Shown here: piece after piece, positions 36,617-45,856 of the stretch
Layout: each line of letters begins with the position of its first letter
Position numbering within the stretch: position 1 is the first letter of the stretch
Assembly (NCBI RefSeq): GCF_009617585.1
Contig: NZ_WIXI01000045.1
Coordinates: forward strand, 1 to 64,000
Length of the DNA: 64,000 nucleotides
Reading direction: 5' to 3'
Source: Endobacterium cereale
GTDB lineage: Bacteria; Pseudomonadota; Alphaproteobacteria; Rhizobiales; Rhizobiaceae
Notes under the pieces: generated by a model
Seen by the model: only the letters and a program-made list of their open reading frames with translations
Told to the model about the DNA's origin: nothing
Database searches by the model: none
Program-made: the position numbers and the translations under genes

Positions 36617-37021
36617 TCAGTTCAACGGTGTCCAGGTGCCGTCCGCGTTGCGGCAGGCGGTACCACGCGTCTTCACTTCGGCGCGGCCATCCGGCGTGAT
36701 CGTATGCATGTACTGACGGCAATTCTGCGCACCGACCTGGAAAGGCGCATTGGCCACGACCTGCCCCTTGATGCCGCTGCCGGCCCAGACGACCGGCTGT
36801 CCGCCGGGAGAGCCTTCCAGCGCACGGTATTCGGCTTCCAGCGCCCGCTGCTTATCGCTGTTATCCACCTCGATGCCGCTGCGAGAGACAACACCGCCCT
36901 GCAAGGCTGCGATATAGGATGCCGAAGAAACGCGTGCCCCGCTGCCTGTGGTCGAGCAGCCGGCCAGAAGACCAGCCGAAAAAAGCGATGAAACGGCAAT
37001 TCGGGCAAAATGAAAGCGCAT
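36617..37021 (-). CDS. Surface-antigen-like lipoprotein (RT0821/Lpp0805 type)
   Basis: 134 aa. Type II signal peptide with lipobox LLAGC near residue 22, then a short Gly/Ser-rich stretch and a compact domain ending CRQYMHTITPDGRAEVKTRG and CRNADGTWTPLN, the pattern of the RT0821/Lpp0805 surface-protein family. Probably anchored in the outer membrane; function unknown. It lies between feuQ and the cyc operon on the same strand with gaps of over 200 bp on both sides, so it is probably separately transcribed. Confidence 0.8.
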   Translation of the reverse strand: MRFHFARIAVSSLFSAGLLAGCSTTGSGARVSSASYIAALQGGVVSRSGIEVDNSDKQRALEAEYRALEGSPGGQPVVWAGSGIKGQVVANAPFQVGAQNCRQYMHTITPDGRAEVKTRGTACRNADGTWTPLN

Positions 37022-37235
37022 GCGTCTCCAACCGGTTAGGCAATCATCAAACGGCTTTCCAGATACCGACCCCTCTCGGATCGTGCATCATTATGGAACG
37101 CCTGTCAGTTGTGTATCATTTAGCGCTTTATCCCGGCCGGTCGAGGTGGAAAATCAGAAGATTTACCCTTTCCACCTCACTTTCGCGACAGGCGCGGGGA
37201 TCGCGCAACACATAGTATGAAAGCCTTGGTTTCCG

Positions 37236-38633
37236 TCAGGCCGCATCCTTGACCACGGCCGGCAGAACCAGCCGTGCCCGCAAGCCGCCCCGCACGCCAC
37301 GCGAAAGCTCCACCTGACCCTGATATTCAGAGGTAATTTCGCGCACGATGGAAAGACCCAGGCCCGTGCCGGGCTTGCTTTCGTCCAGCCGGCGGCCGCG
37401 TTTCATCGCTTCCTTGATCTCGTCCGGCTCCAGTCCCGGCCCGTCGTCTTCCACGATGATCTCGATCCAGTTCTTCTTGCCCGGCTCCGCGCCTTCGGGA
37501 GCCTCGCCGGTCGAAGCCGTCAGCGTCACCGCCAGTTCCGAATGGCGCGCGGCGTTTTCCAGAAGATTGCCGATGGTCTCCTCGACGTCCTGCTGTTCCA
37601 TGGCCAGCGCGAGCCCACCCGGCGCCACGATCAGTTCGAAGTCCTTTTCGGGATTGAGGCGTCGCATCACCCGCACCAACCGTTCCAGCACCGGCTCCAC
37701 TTCCGTGCGCGCCAGCAACGACTCGCGCTGCGCGGCAATGCGGGCGCGGTTGAGATAGGATTGCACCTGCCCCTGCATGGCTTCCGCCTGGCCGCGCACC
37801 AATTCGGAATGGCCCTTGTCCAGCAGTCGCGATTCGTTCAGCAGCACGGCGATCGGCGTCTTCAGCGAATGCGCCAGATTGCCTACCTGCATGCGCGCCC
37901 GCTCGACGATACGGCGGTTGCTTTCAATCAGTGCATTGGTTTCGACGGCCAGCGGCCGGATTTCGCGCGGAAACTCGCCTTCCAGCCGTTCCGCCTGTCC
38001 GCGCCGCACCTTTTCCAGCGCGCGGCGTGCCTCATCCAGCGGCCGCAGGCCGAACAGGATGGCCGCGCCATTGACGACAAGGCTGCACACGCCAAAAATC
38101 ACCAGCGCGATATAAAGGCTGCGGTTGAAGGCGGCGGTATCCTCCTCGACCACATTCAGGTTGCCGGACACGCGAAACCGCGCCGCGCGCCCCTCGCCGT
38201 CAAGCACGACTTCGGTTTCGGCCACGAGCACATTGTTCTCATAAGCGTCGGTCGCCGGATAAAAACGCTCATAACGATTGTTGAACGGCACTTTCAGGAT
38301 CGTCGGCACGGCAATGTTGGAAGCGCCGAGCGAGGAGGACGACAGCGGCTGCGAGGCAAAGGTGCCGAGCGGCTCGATGATCCAGTACCAGCCGGTTTCC
38401 GGCTGCGAGAACCGGAGGTCACCCAGTTGCGGGCTGCCGGCAATGTTGTTGTCGTCGCCGATCGAAACGGAATTGATGACGTTGTAAAGCTGCGCGCGCA
38501 ACAGATCGGTAAAGGCGCGCTCAGCCGATTGCCGGTAGAGCGTGGTGATGACGATCGAGATCACAACAAGCGCCACCGCAGACCACACGGTGGCCAGCAG
38601 AAGAACGCGGGCGGTGACAGATCTAATGATCAT
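37236..38633 (-). CDS. feuQ: Sensor histidine kinase FeuQ
   Basis: 465 aa. Two membrane helices (about residues 8-30 and 180-200) with a periplasmic sensor domain, then a HAMP-like linker, an H-box of the form VGNLAHSLKTPIAVLLNESR and an HATPase (VEDDGPGLEPDEI; GTGLGLSIVREI). FeuPQ in rhizobia affects iron uptake, osmoadaptation and cyclic glucan export (ndvA). Assigned from the neighbouring feuP, the cycHJKL linkage and the candidate feuN. The start at 38633 overlaps feuP by 11 bp. Confidence 0.85.
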   Translation of the reverse strand: MIIRSVTARVLLLATVWSAVALVVISIVITTLYRQSAERAFTDLLRAQLYNVINSVSIGDDNNIAGSPQLGDLRFSQPETGWYWIIEPLGTFASQPLSSSSLGASNIAVPTILKVPFNNRYERFYPATDAYENNVLVAETEVVLDGEGRAARFRVSGNLNVVEEDTAAFNRSLYIALVIFGVCSLVVNGAAILFGLRPLDEARRALEKVRRGQAERLEGEFPREIRPLAVETNALIESNRRIVERARMQVGNLAHSLKTPIAVLLNESRLLDKGHSELVRGQAEAMQGQVQSYLNRARIAAQRESLLARTEVEPVLERLVRVMRRLNPEKDFELIVAPGGLALAMEQQDVEETIGNLLENAARHSELAVTLTASTGEAPEGAEPGKKNWIEIIVEDDGPGLEPDEIKEAMKRGRRLDESKPGTGLGLSIVREITSEYQGQVELSRGVRGGLRARLVLPAVVKDAA

Positions 38634-39294
38634 CGGTCGGCGCTTGCATGCGATAGCCGAGGCCACGCACGGTTTCGATCAGGTCGACGCCGATCTTCTT
38701 GCGAAGACGGCCGACAAAAACCTCGATCGTGTTTGAATCGCGGTCAAAGTCCTGGTCGTACATGTGCTCGATCAGCTCGGTGCGCGACACGACTTCACCC
38801 ATGTGATGCATGAGATAGGACAGAAGGCGGAACTCGTGCGAGGTCAGCTTCAGAGCAATGCCATTGACGGTCGCCTTCGATGCCTTGGTATCGAGCCGAA
38901 CCGGCCCGCAGGCAATCTCCGACGACGCATGCCCGGCCGCGCGACGGATCAGGGCGCGCACACGTGCCAAAACTTCCTCGACATGGAAGGGCTTGGCCAC
39001 ATAATCATCGGCGCCGGCATCGATACCCGCAACCTTATCGCTCCAGCGGTCACGCGCCGTCAGCATGATCACCGGCATGACCTTGCCGTTGCTGCGCCAT
39101 TTTTCGACAACCGTAATGCCATCAAGTTCCGGCAGACCGATATCGAGGATCACCGCATCATACGGCTCGGTATCGCCGAGAAAATGCCCTTCTTCGCCGT
39201 CAAAGGCCTGATCGACCACATAACCGGCTTCCTTCAGCGCGTCGGCAAGCTGACGGTTGAGATTGACGTCGTCCTCGACCACGAGAATGCGCAT
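38623..39294 (-). CDS. feuP: Response regulator FeuP
   Basis: 223 aa, OmpR family. Receiver with phospho-acceptor D51 (DAVILDIGLPELDG) and switch Lys (DDYVAKPFHVEEVLAR), and a winged-helix effector domain (LKLTSHEFRLLSYLMHHMGEVVSRTELIEHMYDQDF; key helix NTIEVFVGRLRKKI). Partner of feuQ. Together with FeuQ it activates envelope/osmotic genes in rhizobia. Synteny with cycHJKL supports the symbol. Confidence 0.87.
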   Translation of the reverse strand: MRILVVEDDVNLNRQLADALKEAGYVVDQAFDGEEGHFLGDTEPYDAVILDIGLPELDGITVVEKWRSNGKVMPVIMLTARDRWSDKVAGIDAGADDYVAKPFHVEEVLARVRALIRRAAGHASSEIACGPVRLDTKASKATVNGIALKLTSHEFRLLSYLMHHMGEVVSRTELIEHMYDQDFDRDSNTIEVFVGRLRKKIGVDLIETVRGLGYRMQAPTDDH

Positions 39295-39356
39295 GTCGGT
39301 CCTTCAAAGCATTTCAAACGGAATATCCCGGTGGCGGATGCCGCCGGATAGGAAAC

Positions 39357-39611
39357 TTACATCGGCACCCTTACGGTAACCTTGCGTGGACGCTCGCCGC
39401 TGCCCTGAACCAGTACGGTGACGATGCAGGTACGACCGTCATTGGAAGGTTGGGCCGACAGAAGCTGCCCGCCGGTATCGCGCATGACCTTGTTGGCGGC
39501 ATCGCCACAGTCGCTTGCCACCAGCAGCAAATAATCGCGCGCGGTCGCCTGCATCGGCACGAGGCCGAACAGAAAGCAGGTTACAACAGCACCGATCATC
39601 GATTTCTTCAT
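39357..39611 (-). CDS. feuN: Small periplasmic protein, probable FeuN
   Basis: 84 aa. Signal peptide (MKKSMIGAVVTCFLFGLVPM, cleavage after ATA) and a 60-aa mature domain with two cysteines (ASDCGD; GRTCIV), likely a disulfide, ending RKVTVRVPM. It lies directly upstream of feuP on the same strand. FeuN in Sinorhizobium is a small periplasmic inhibitor of FeuQ encoded beside feuP; size, location signal and position all fit. No sequence comparison was possible here. The start at 39611 is chosen over 39620. Confidence 0.68.
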   Translation of the reverse strand: MKKSMIGAVVTCFLFGLVPMQATARDYLLLVASDCGDAANKVMRDTGGQLLSAQPSNDGRTCIVTVLVQGSGERPRKVTVRVPM

Positions 39612-39619
39612 AGCCACCA

Positions 39620-40064
39620 TTTCCACCCGCAAGAGGGACAGAGTGAGTTCCAATCGTTGAGGAACTATGTATCGAACAGCGGCTGAATGGCAAATGAATG
39701 GGGACTACAGCTTTCCTGCAGTCCCGGTTTTGCACGCTTTTGGTGCGGATAGACGCGGCCACCGCCTCCCTTCTCGCCGACATGACGAAGCCTGTCGCAC
39801 ATGAACTGATGAGGCGCGCTTCTGCCGATTCCCCCTTGAGGGTGGATGGAAGAGTGGGTTGAGACCCATGGCTCAACCCTGGCCAGCAGGCAGAGCAGAG
39901 GAAGCGTTTTCAAGCACCAATGCAGCTTTCAAAAATCTGCCGCACCATTGCTCACGCCTCAGTCACCTTTCGGTGACATCTTCCCCTCAAGGGTAAAGAT
40001 CATCGGGAGCAAGCGGCCGTCGCGACCAAACATGTGACAGCCCTGCCCCGGTCGGCAGCGCCTG
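39620..40064. repeat. Gene-free region with dispersed palindromic repeats
   Basis: About 440 bp between feuN and the last GTA gene. It contains CTCCCTTCTCGCCG (39766-39779), TCCCCCTTGAGGG (39830-39842), hairpin GGGTTGAG-N8-CTCAACCC (39856-39879), hairpin GTCACC-TTTC-GGTGAC (39962-39977) and CCCCTCAAGGG...GGGAGCAAGCGGC ending near 40017. The same words recur at 47234-47323, so this is a dispersed intergenic repeat family. The feuN promoter must also lie here. Confidence 0.7.
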
Positions 40065-40274
40065 TCACCCGCCGATCTCGCTCCTCGCCGCAATCCGCCC
40101 ATAGATCGCGACCAGCCCGCCAACGGCACCAACGGTCGTCACTGCAAGGTCAGCCAGTTCCGCCTGCGTTCCCGCATCCACCTCCGCGCCCATGATCTGC
40201 AACAGCGACGCTCCGACCGCGATCAGCGCGCCCCAAACGGTTTTCGATTGATACCATGCCTTCATGCCATCCAT
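40065..40274 (-). CDS. Holin-like small membrane protein (end of GTA cluster)
   Basis: 69 aa with two hydrophobic helices (TVWGALIAVGASLLQIMGAE and LAVTTVGAVGGLVAIYGRIA) joined by an acidic loop, and a charged N-terminus (MDGMKAWYQSK). Size, topology and the YQSKTVWGA opening are those of phage holin-like proteins. It would let an endolysin reach the cell wall. It lies 15 bp after the tail megaprotein gene on the same strand. A GH19 endolysin gene lies in the same cluster at 57257. Confidence 0.68.
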   Translation of the reverse strand: MDGMKAWYQSKTVWGALIAVGASLLQIMGAEVDAGTQAELADLAVTTVGAVGGLVAIYGRIAARSEIGG

Positions 40275-40289
40275 GACTGTTCTCCTTCG

Positions 40290-43200
40290 TCACGCTTCGA
40301 AATTCAGATCCACGACTATCGGCACGCCCAGCGGCACCGCCCGTCCAAGCTGACGCAGCCGCACCACGATCCGTGTCGGCAAGGCGCCAAAATCCACCAC
40401 CTGTTCCGCCGCGCCGTAGACATGCGCAGGCGTCGCCACATCGACGCCGCGCAAGACGGTTTCCCCGTTCAACACCTCCAGCCGGTACCGTTCATCCGGC
40501 TCGTCCAGCGGAACATCCGCCGCTTCCCAGCTGTCGGCATCGACGCGCCCGCGCCGCACCCACGTCATCACGATCGCGCCATCCGCGCGCCGCATGCCGC
40601 GCAGATGCACGGGCGAAAGGGGCATTTCCGCACGCAGACCGCCGGCAAACACGAACGGCCCCGCCCGTCCACCTGCCGACCCCGCCGCCTCCACCAGCCA
40701 GTTCATTTCGACACCGCGCTCTTCCGATGACAGGCCGAGCGGCATCACCGCTGCATCCAGCATCACGACAGCAGCGCCTGCATCGGCTCCGGCCAGCATC
40801 GCATTCTCGCTGCCGCCCAATCCGCGCAACAAATCGCCCAGCCGCCAGCGCCCCGACGCAATCTCTTGCGCCCGGGCAAAGCCGATCACTTCCCAACTGC
40901 CCGAAACGGCTTTCACGGCAATCCGGTTATCACCGTTCAGCACCGCCAGCGCCTGCGCCGATGACACGCCATCGAAAAACAGTTCACATTCCAGAACATT
41001 GGCGCGATCGAACCGTCCGCTGACACCGGCGCCAAGTATCGCCGTCAACCGACCTATCCGCGCCGGCCGCTCAACGAGGGTGCGTATCCGAAATCCTTCA
41101 CTGGAGGCGGAAGACGAGACGGCCATACGCCTCCAGGGTCGGCAGAATGCCGCCACCCGCGCAAAACTCCGCGCCTCGCCCGGCTCGAAACGCGGCAGGT
41201 CGAGAAAATGCACCACCGGCGCAAAGGACGCCGACGGCTGCCCGGCAACAGGCCGCCCACCGCCCTCCTGAGGCAAAACGGCGGTTGCAGCCGCCGACGC
41301 GAACCGCCGCGCCTCTATGCGCCGCACCGCGCCATCCTCGATGCGTTCGACCAGAAACACGCCATCCGGCCCACCGGCGAGACGCACGGCATCGCCGGTT
41401 TCCACAGCCAGTTCCACCGGTGAAAGCGCGAAAGAAATGCTGCGCCGTGCCAGTCGGTTATCCCGTAAAAGATCTTCCGCCGCCGATTGCGCCGTCTCTT
41501 CCGCCAGAACCGCCGGCAGGTCACAGCGCAAGATCCGCTGGCTCTCCGCCGTCACCCGCCGCGAGCGTGCGCTTGCCTGTTCGTAATCCAGCACCGGGTT
41601 GAACGATGTCAGGATCGCTTCCGCTGCAAAATCGCTGTCATGCCCGCGCGTTTCAGACCAGAGCGGCTGATCGAGATCGGCCAAAACATCGATCTGCGTG
41701 GCCAGGAGACTGATCCGCCCCCTTGAGCGAAATCTTAGACGTCCGTTATCCTCGACCACATCGACGCGAAATGCCAGCAGCAAGGGTTCGATCAGCGTCC
41801 GCGCCGAAGCCAGTTCGCCCTGAACATAACCGGTCAGGTCTCCGCTCACCTCCGACACGTCGAAATCGTCGAAACCGTGCTCGGTCAGGATCGCCGCGAT
41901 CGTATCGGCCAGCGTTGTCGCCCCCAGCCGCCCATTCAGCCAATGACCACTGCGCCAGTTGCCACCATCGCTCCAGACGGACAGGTCGCCCGGAAATGCC
42001 GGAAACGGCCGCGCATCCCAACTCCAGACGAAAACATGACCGGGATCGATCATTCCGGCCGCCACCCGCTCCGGCGCCTGCCACCAGCCATGATGCGCTT
42101 CGAGGAATCGCCGCTGCATGCTGTCGGAACGCGCCCCGCTGGAATAATGCGGCGCCCTGCTTTCGGAGGACTTTGGATCGAGAAACAGGTTGGGCTCATT
42201 GGCGCCCTTGTCGATCGCCGCGCAGCCAAGCTCGGTAAACCAAATCGGCTTGGCGCCCGGCACCCACGCCGTCGGCTCATCGCTTTCGCGCCCGTCCAGC
42301 CGGTTAAAATGCCGATTGCTCCACCAACCGGCCAGATCCTTGTATCGGAACGTCCACGGTTTACCCGCCATTCCATCGGCAATCGGCGAGCGCTTTCGCG
42401 CCGCCCGGTCGGCCGCACTTGCATAATACCAGTCAAACCCTTCGCCGCCGGTGATCGCCGCCCGCAGGGCCGTCACATCATCCGCCAGCCGTGCCCCATC
42501 CGGATTGTCCGCGCCAAGGTCATCGTCCCGCCAGTCAGACAGCGGCATGTAATTGTCGATGCCGATGGCGTCGATGACATCGGACGCCCACAGCGGATCG
42601 AGGTGAAAGAACACATCCCCCGATCCGTCCTGCGGATGGTAGCCAAAATATTCGCTCCAGTCGGCGCCATAGGTCAGCTTCGTCGCAGGCCCGACCACGG
42701 CCCGCACATCCTCCGCCAACCGCATAAGTTCACGCACGAAAGGAAAGCCGCCCGCCTCATCGCGAACCTGCGTCAGGCCGCGCAGCTCCGAGCCGATGAT
42801 CAAGCCGTCGACACCACCCGCATCGGCGCATAGATGGGCATAATGCAGAAGAATGCGCCGATAGCCCTCGGCACCATTGGCGAATGTCTCCACGTGCTCG
42901 CGTGCCAAAACACTTCTGTCCGGCGATCCCGGCTGCCCCGGTGCCGGATGACATGTGATACGCCCCCGCCACGGATAAGCGGCCTGTTCCGCGCCGCCAT
43001 GCGGATCAGCCAAACCGTTGCCATGCGGCACATCCATCATCACGAACGGATAGAGATAGACTTTTAGGCCCCGCGCCCTGAGGTCAAGGATCGCCTGGCG
43101 CACATCGGCATCCCCCGGCGTGCCGCCATAAGCCGGTCCGTCGCCATTTTGGCTGATCAGATGCGCATCCGCGCGCGAAAGACCGGCAACAGACCAGCGC

Positions 43201-44093
43201 AAACTCTCATCCCTGCGCGCCCTGACCTCCACCCCCGGCAGGATGCGGCAATCCCCCGCCCGCAGATCCGTCCCGAACCACGAGACAACCAATGCTACCC
43301 GCTCAAGGTTCGGACACACGGCAACAAGCTCATCGATCGAAGCCTGCCAGTCCGTCGTTGCCGTCAGCGTGTTGCGGTTGAGAATGCGCGCACTGCCGTC
43401 GCCTGTGGTTTCCTTCACCTGAACGGTCGCATACCCATGCTCGGTCGCGCCGGGAATGATCGTTACCGCCCGAATTTGCCTCTCCAGCACACCCACCGGC
43501 CGCACCACCTCGAACTGCAGCAGCGGCAGCCGGTTTCCAAACATGTCGAGCGGCAGATGTTCGAACACCGCATAGGCCAGTCCGCGATAGGCCGGCGCCT
43601 TGCCCTCGCCCTGCTTTGCCTCGATCAGCGGATCCGGCAGTTGATCTTCGGAGCCGACATGCACCCGCATCTCTATGCCGGTCAGATCCAGTTCCTTGCC
43701 GTCCGCCCACACCCGCCGCACACCGGCGATCGGCCCCTCGCAAATCCCCACCGCCAGATTGCCAAAGTAAGAAAACGTCTCCACCGTCGGCCCGCGCACG
43801 GCCTTTCCGCCGGTGCGCTCGCGCGTCACCTCTTCCTCGAACCGTGTCGCCCAGATCAGAGTGCCGCCCACCCTTGCCGCGCCATAAACCCGGTTGACCG
43901 CAGTCCCTTCATCCGCCCCCGGTATCCGCGCCGTCGCCAGGTGCGCACCCGAAATCTTGCCGCTGCCATTGATCAGCGCCCGGTCGACCGCACTTCCGGC
44001 CAAGGCACCCGCAGCCCGCCCGATGATCGCCCCGATCGGTCCGAACACACCACCAAGCGCGGCCCCCGCCGCCTGAAACAGGATCGTGGCCAA
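40290..44093 (-). CDS. GTA tail/baseplate megaprotein with TIM-barrel domain (RcGTA g15-like)
   Basis: 1267 aa, the usual size for the GTA 'megatron' tail protein. A hydrophobic N-terminal segment (ATILFQAAGAALGGVFGPIG) is followed by a phage-tail region, then the GTA TIM-barrel-like domain (about residues 420-740; DGLIIGSELRGLTQVRD; WASDVIDAIGIDNYMPLSDW; KPIWFTELGC), then the phage-tail hub domain and C-terminal beta-rich modules. It forms the tail tip and cell-contact structure. Last large gene of the cluster; preceded by a 435-bp gap holding a small antisense ORF. Confidence 0.92.
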   Translation of the reverse strand: MATILFQAAGAALGGVFGPIGAIIGRAAGALAGSAVDRALINGSGKISGAHLATARIPGADEGTAVNRVYGAARVGGTLIWATRFEEEVTRERTGGKAVRGPTVETFSYFGNLAVGICEGPIAGVRRVWADGKELDLTGIEMRVHVGSEDQLPDPLIEAKQGEGKAPAYRGLAYAVFEHLPLDMFGNRLPLLQFEVVRPVGVLERQIRAVTIIPGATEHGYATVQVKETTGDGSARILNRNTLTATTDWQASIDELVAVCPNLERVALVVSWFGTDLRAGDCRILPGVEVRARRDESLRWSVAGLSRADAHLISQNGDGPAYGGTPGDADVRQAILDLRARGLKVYLYPFVMMDVPHGNGLADPHGGAEQAAYPWRGRITCHPAPGQPGSPDRSVLAREHVETFANGAEGYRRILLHYAHLCADAGGVDGLIIGSELRGLTQVRDEAGGFPFVRELMRLAEDVRAVVGPATKLTYGADWSEYFGYHPQDGSGDVFFHLDPLWASDVIDAIGIDNYMPLSDWRDDDLGADNPDGARLADDVTALRAAITGGEGFDWYYASAADRAARKRSPIADGMAGKPWTFRYKDLAGWWSNRHFNRLDGRESDEPTAWVPGAKPIWFTELGCAAIDKGANEPNLFLDPKSSESRAPHYSSGARSDSMQRRFLEAHHGWWQAPERVAAGMIDPGHVFVWSWDARPFPAFPGDLSVWSDGGNWRSGHWLNGRLGATTLADTIAAILTEHGFDDFDVSEVSGDLTGYVQGELASARTLIEPLLLAFRVDVVEDNGRLRFRSRGRISLLATQIDVLADLDQPLWSETRGHDSDFAAEAILTSFNPVLDYEQASARSRRVTAESQRILRCDLPAVLAEETAQSAAEDLLRDNRLARRSISFALSPVELAVETGDAVRLAGGPDGVFLVERIEDGAVRRIEARRFASAAATAVLPQEGGGRPVAGQPSASFAPVVHFLDLPRFEPGEARSFARVAAFCRPWRRMAVSSSASSEGFRIRTLVERPARIGRLTAILGAGVSGRFDRANVLECELFFDGVSSAQALAVLNGDNRIAVKAVSGSWEVIGFARAQEIASGRWRLGDLLRGLGGSENAMLAGADAGAAVVMLDAAVMPLGLSSEERGVEMNWLVEAAGSAGGRAGPFVFAGGLRAEMPLSPVHLRGMRRADGAIVMTWVRRGRVDADSWEAADVPLDEPDERYRLEVLNGETVLRGVDVATPAHVYGAAEQVVDFGALPTRIVVRLRQLGRAVPLGVPIVVDLNFEA

Positions 44094-44370
44094 GAGAAAA
44101 CCTCAAACATTTCGACGGAAAAACGTGAGTATCGGCAGCACCGCCAACACGGTTTGCCAGTGAGCCTCAGACCAAGGACACCACCACGCAGCAGCAGCCG
44201 AAGCGGGATCAACCAAGCCGTGGCGCGCTCAATTCACACACGCAAAAATTGTGACAACCTATCCCCGTTCAGGGGCAGAAGCAGCATGCGCCGCGCCAGC
44301 CGGAGCGCCGGTGAGGACAGGCCACACCGGCCCAGGCAAGGGCCTTGCTCTCGAACATGGAGGTAGTGCT

Positions 44371-44460
44371 ATGACGCTTTGGCCGACTAGCGTTACGCTT
44401 ACCTTGCGGATGACCCGGACGAGCTGGCAAGCCACCGTCCGGGTCATTATCCGAAGATAA
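44371..44460 (+). CDS. 29-codon basic peptide ORF in the gap between GTA tail genes
   Basis: Opposite strand to the GTA genes. The ATG at 44371 has GGAGG seven bases upstream (CATGGAGGTAGTGCT), an unusually good ribosome site. The peptide is Thr/Arg-rich, starting MTLWPTSVTLTLRMTRTS and ending VRVIIRR. An inverted repeat TGACCCGGAC...GTCCGGGTCA (44410-44445) lies inside the coding part and a 12-bp hairpin follows the stop. It could be a small toxin-like peptide, a leader peptide or part of a structured RNA. No family recognised. Confidence 0.45.
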   Translation: MTLWPTSVTLTLRMTRTSWQATVRVIIRR

Positions 44461-44465
44461 GTCTG

Positions 44466-44495
44466 TGGCGGGCGGTGGTCACACACCGCCCGCCA
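44466..44495. terminator. 12-bp perfect hairpin after the 29-codon ORF
   Basis: TGGCGGGCGGTG - GTCACA - CACCGCCCGCCA: a perfect 12-bp GC-rich stem with a 6-nt loop, five bases after the small ORF stop. No T run on either strand. It lies between the peptidase gene (stop 44529, minus) and the megaprotein gene, so it would be transcribed in a GTA polycistronic message too and could attenuate or protect it. Confidence 0.65.
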
Positions 44496-44528
44496 CTCCA
44501 TTTCACATACACGAAATGCCGACCCAAC

Positions 44529-44972
44529 TCAACCATTCCGCTCATCACGAAACCGGTGCACAGCCGCAATCCGCCGCCGCCACGAGGGCACCAGAACCGA
44601 CCGCGTCACCGCCGCCTGCTCATAGGCATGGATAAAACGATCCGCTCCGCAAAAGATGCCTGCGTGCTTGGCCGCACAACCCGGCCGCCAGCGAAACAGC
44701 AGCACATCTCCCGGCGACATCTCGGCCAAGGGCACTGCCGGTCCGAACAATCGCAACCCCGCAGCAAGCAGCCGATCGTCGCCACTGCGCTCGGCCCAGT
44801 CGGCCGCATAGGGAGGTACCACCTCCGGCTCCTCACCATAAAGCCCCCGCCAAACGCCGCGGATCAGCCCGATGCAATCGCAGCCGACACCCGGCGTCGC
44901 GCCTTGATGGCGGTAGGGCGTGCCAATCCATGCCTCGGCCAGTCGCACAACCCGCTCACCAATCGCACTCAT
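44529..44972 (-). CDS. NlpC/P60 family tail-associated peptidase (RcGTA g14-like)
   Basis: 147 aa. NlpC/P60 cysteine peptidase: catalytic Cys in TPGVGCDCIGLIRGVW (about residue 30) and His in CAAKHAGIFCGADRF (about 110). It is expected to sit in the tail tip and cut peptidoglycan during DNA injection. Overlaps DUF2163 gene by 4 bp (ATGA), transcribed with it. Confidence 0.9.
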   Translation of the reverse strand: MSAIGERVVRLAEAWIGTPYRHQGATPGVGCDCIGLIRGVWRGLYGEEPEVVPPYAADWAERSGDDRLLAAGLRLFGPAVPLAEMSPGDVLLFRWRPGCAAKHAGIFCGADRFIHAYEQAAVTRSVLVPSWRRRIAAVHRFRDERNG

Positions 44973-45844
44973 GGAAAGATCGGGCTGCCGTCATGCAGCC
45001 GCTCCCCGTCTGCGAAGGAGTAGGCGAAGTCCGATCCCGGCACATGCGGGAACCCTTGAAAATTCAGCTGATTGCCGAATTTCTTCCTGCAGGTGGCAAA
45101 TGCCTTGTCACAGCCCGCCGTCACGGAGAACACCTGGCCGACGGCAATGTCGCGTTCACTCGGCAGCCACAGCGTCAGATCCGCCGTGCCATCGGCGTTC
45201 AGCACATGCGCATCGGCTTCCAGCTCGCCACCGGCCTCCAGGCGCAGCACCCCTTGCGCGAAAAAGCCGCTCGCGAAACCCTGCAGCCCGGCCACCACCA
45301 GTCGCGACCGGCCCCGCACCAGAAGCACCGTGCCGTGGCCCCGATAGGCGGCCAGATCCACACGGCAGCGACCATCCCCCAGGCTGGCATCGCAACGCCG
45401 CCCGTAAACCCGCCCCTGCGGCTGGTCCAGCCGGTGCGCCAGGCTGCGCAATTCGGCTGTAAACTCTCCTCCCGCCCGGCTCACCTCGCCGATCTCGCGC
45501 AGGCTCAGCCGCATGAACTGATCGGGCGCGCACCAATTCACGACCAACAATTCCACCCGCGCTCCGTCGTAAACGCCGGCCGCCAGATCAGTCTCGGCAA
45601 TCACGTCGCTCGAAAATCCGCCGGCCACCATGCCGGCACTGGCGGAAAGCCCAGCCTCGGCCTCTTCCTCGCTTGCAGAAAACCCGCTCGAGGCCAGAAA
45701 ATGCGCGCCATCCACCAGCAGATCACCGTCATGGTCGGTGAACCCCAGCACCACGCCATCACGGCGAAAAACCCGCCAGCAATGGCAGATGGTGGTGACA
45801 TCGCCCTTCAGATGAGCGGCCAGTCCCGCCGGTATCGTTCTCAT
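44969..45844 (-). CDS. DUF2163 tail protein (RcGTA g13-like)
   Basis: 291 aa. GTA/phage baseplate component of the DUF2163 type: N-terminal HLKGDVTTICHCWRVFRRDG, a FTDHDGDL motif, and the C-terminal phage_BR0599-like region ending CDKAFATCRKKFGNQLNFQG with paired cysteines. Hub of the tail tip, in contact with DUF2460 and the NlpC peptidase. Lies 12 bp after the DUF2460 gene. Confidence 0.9.
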   Translation of the reverse strand: MRTIPAGLAAHLKGDVTTICHCWRVFRRDGVVLGFTDHDGDLLVDGAHFLASSGFSASEEEAEAGLSASAGMVAGGFSSDVIAETDLAAGVYDGARVELLVVNWCAPDQFMRLSLREIGEVSRAGGEFTAELRSLAHRLDQPQGRVYGRRCDASLGDGRCRVDLAAYRGHGTVLLVRGRSRLVVAGLQGFASGFFAQGVLRLEAGGELEADAHVLNADGTADLTLWLPSERDIAVGQVFSVTAGCDKAFATCRKKFGNQLNFQGFPHVPGSDFAYSFADGERLHDGSPIFP

Positions 45845-45856
45845 GCTGGCATCCTC

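Noticed and set aside
39620..40064. Possible CRISPR-like or sRNA array in the repeat-rich gap
   Set aside because: Repeats are few, irregularly spaced and palindromic, without spacers of uniform length; they match a dispersed element instead.
43149..44366. Plus-strand frame opposite the GTA megaprotein N-terminus
   Set aside because: Arg/Pro/His-rich shadow translation without motifs; only the short ORF at 44371 outside the megaprotein gene has a real ribosome site.
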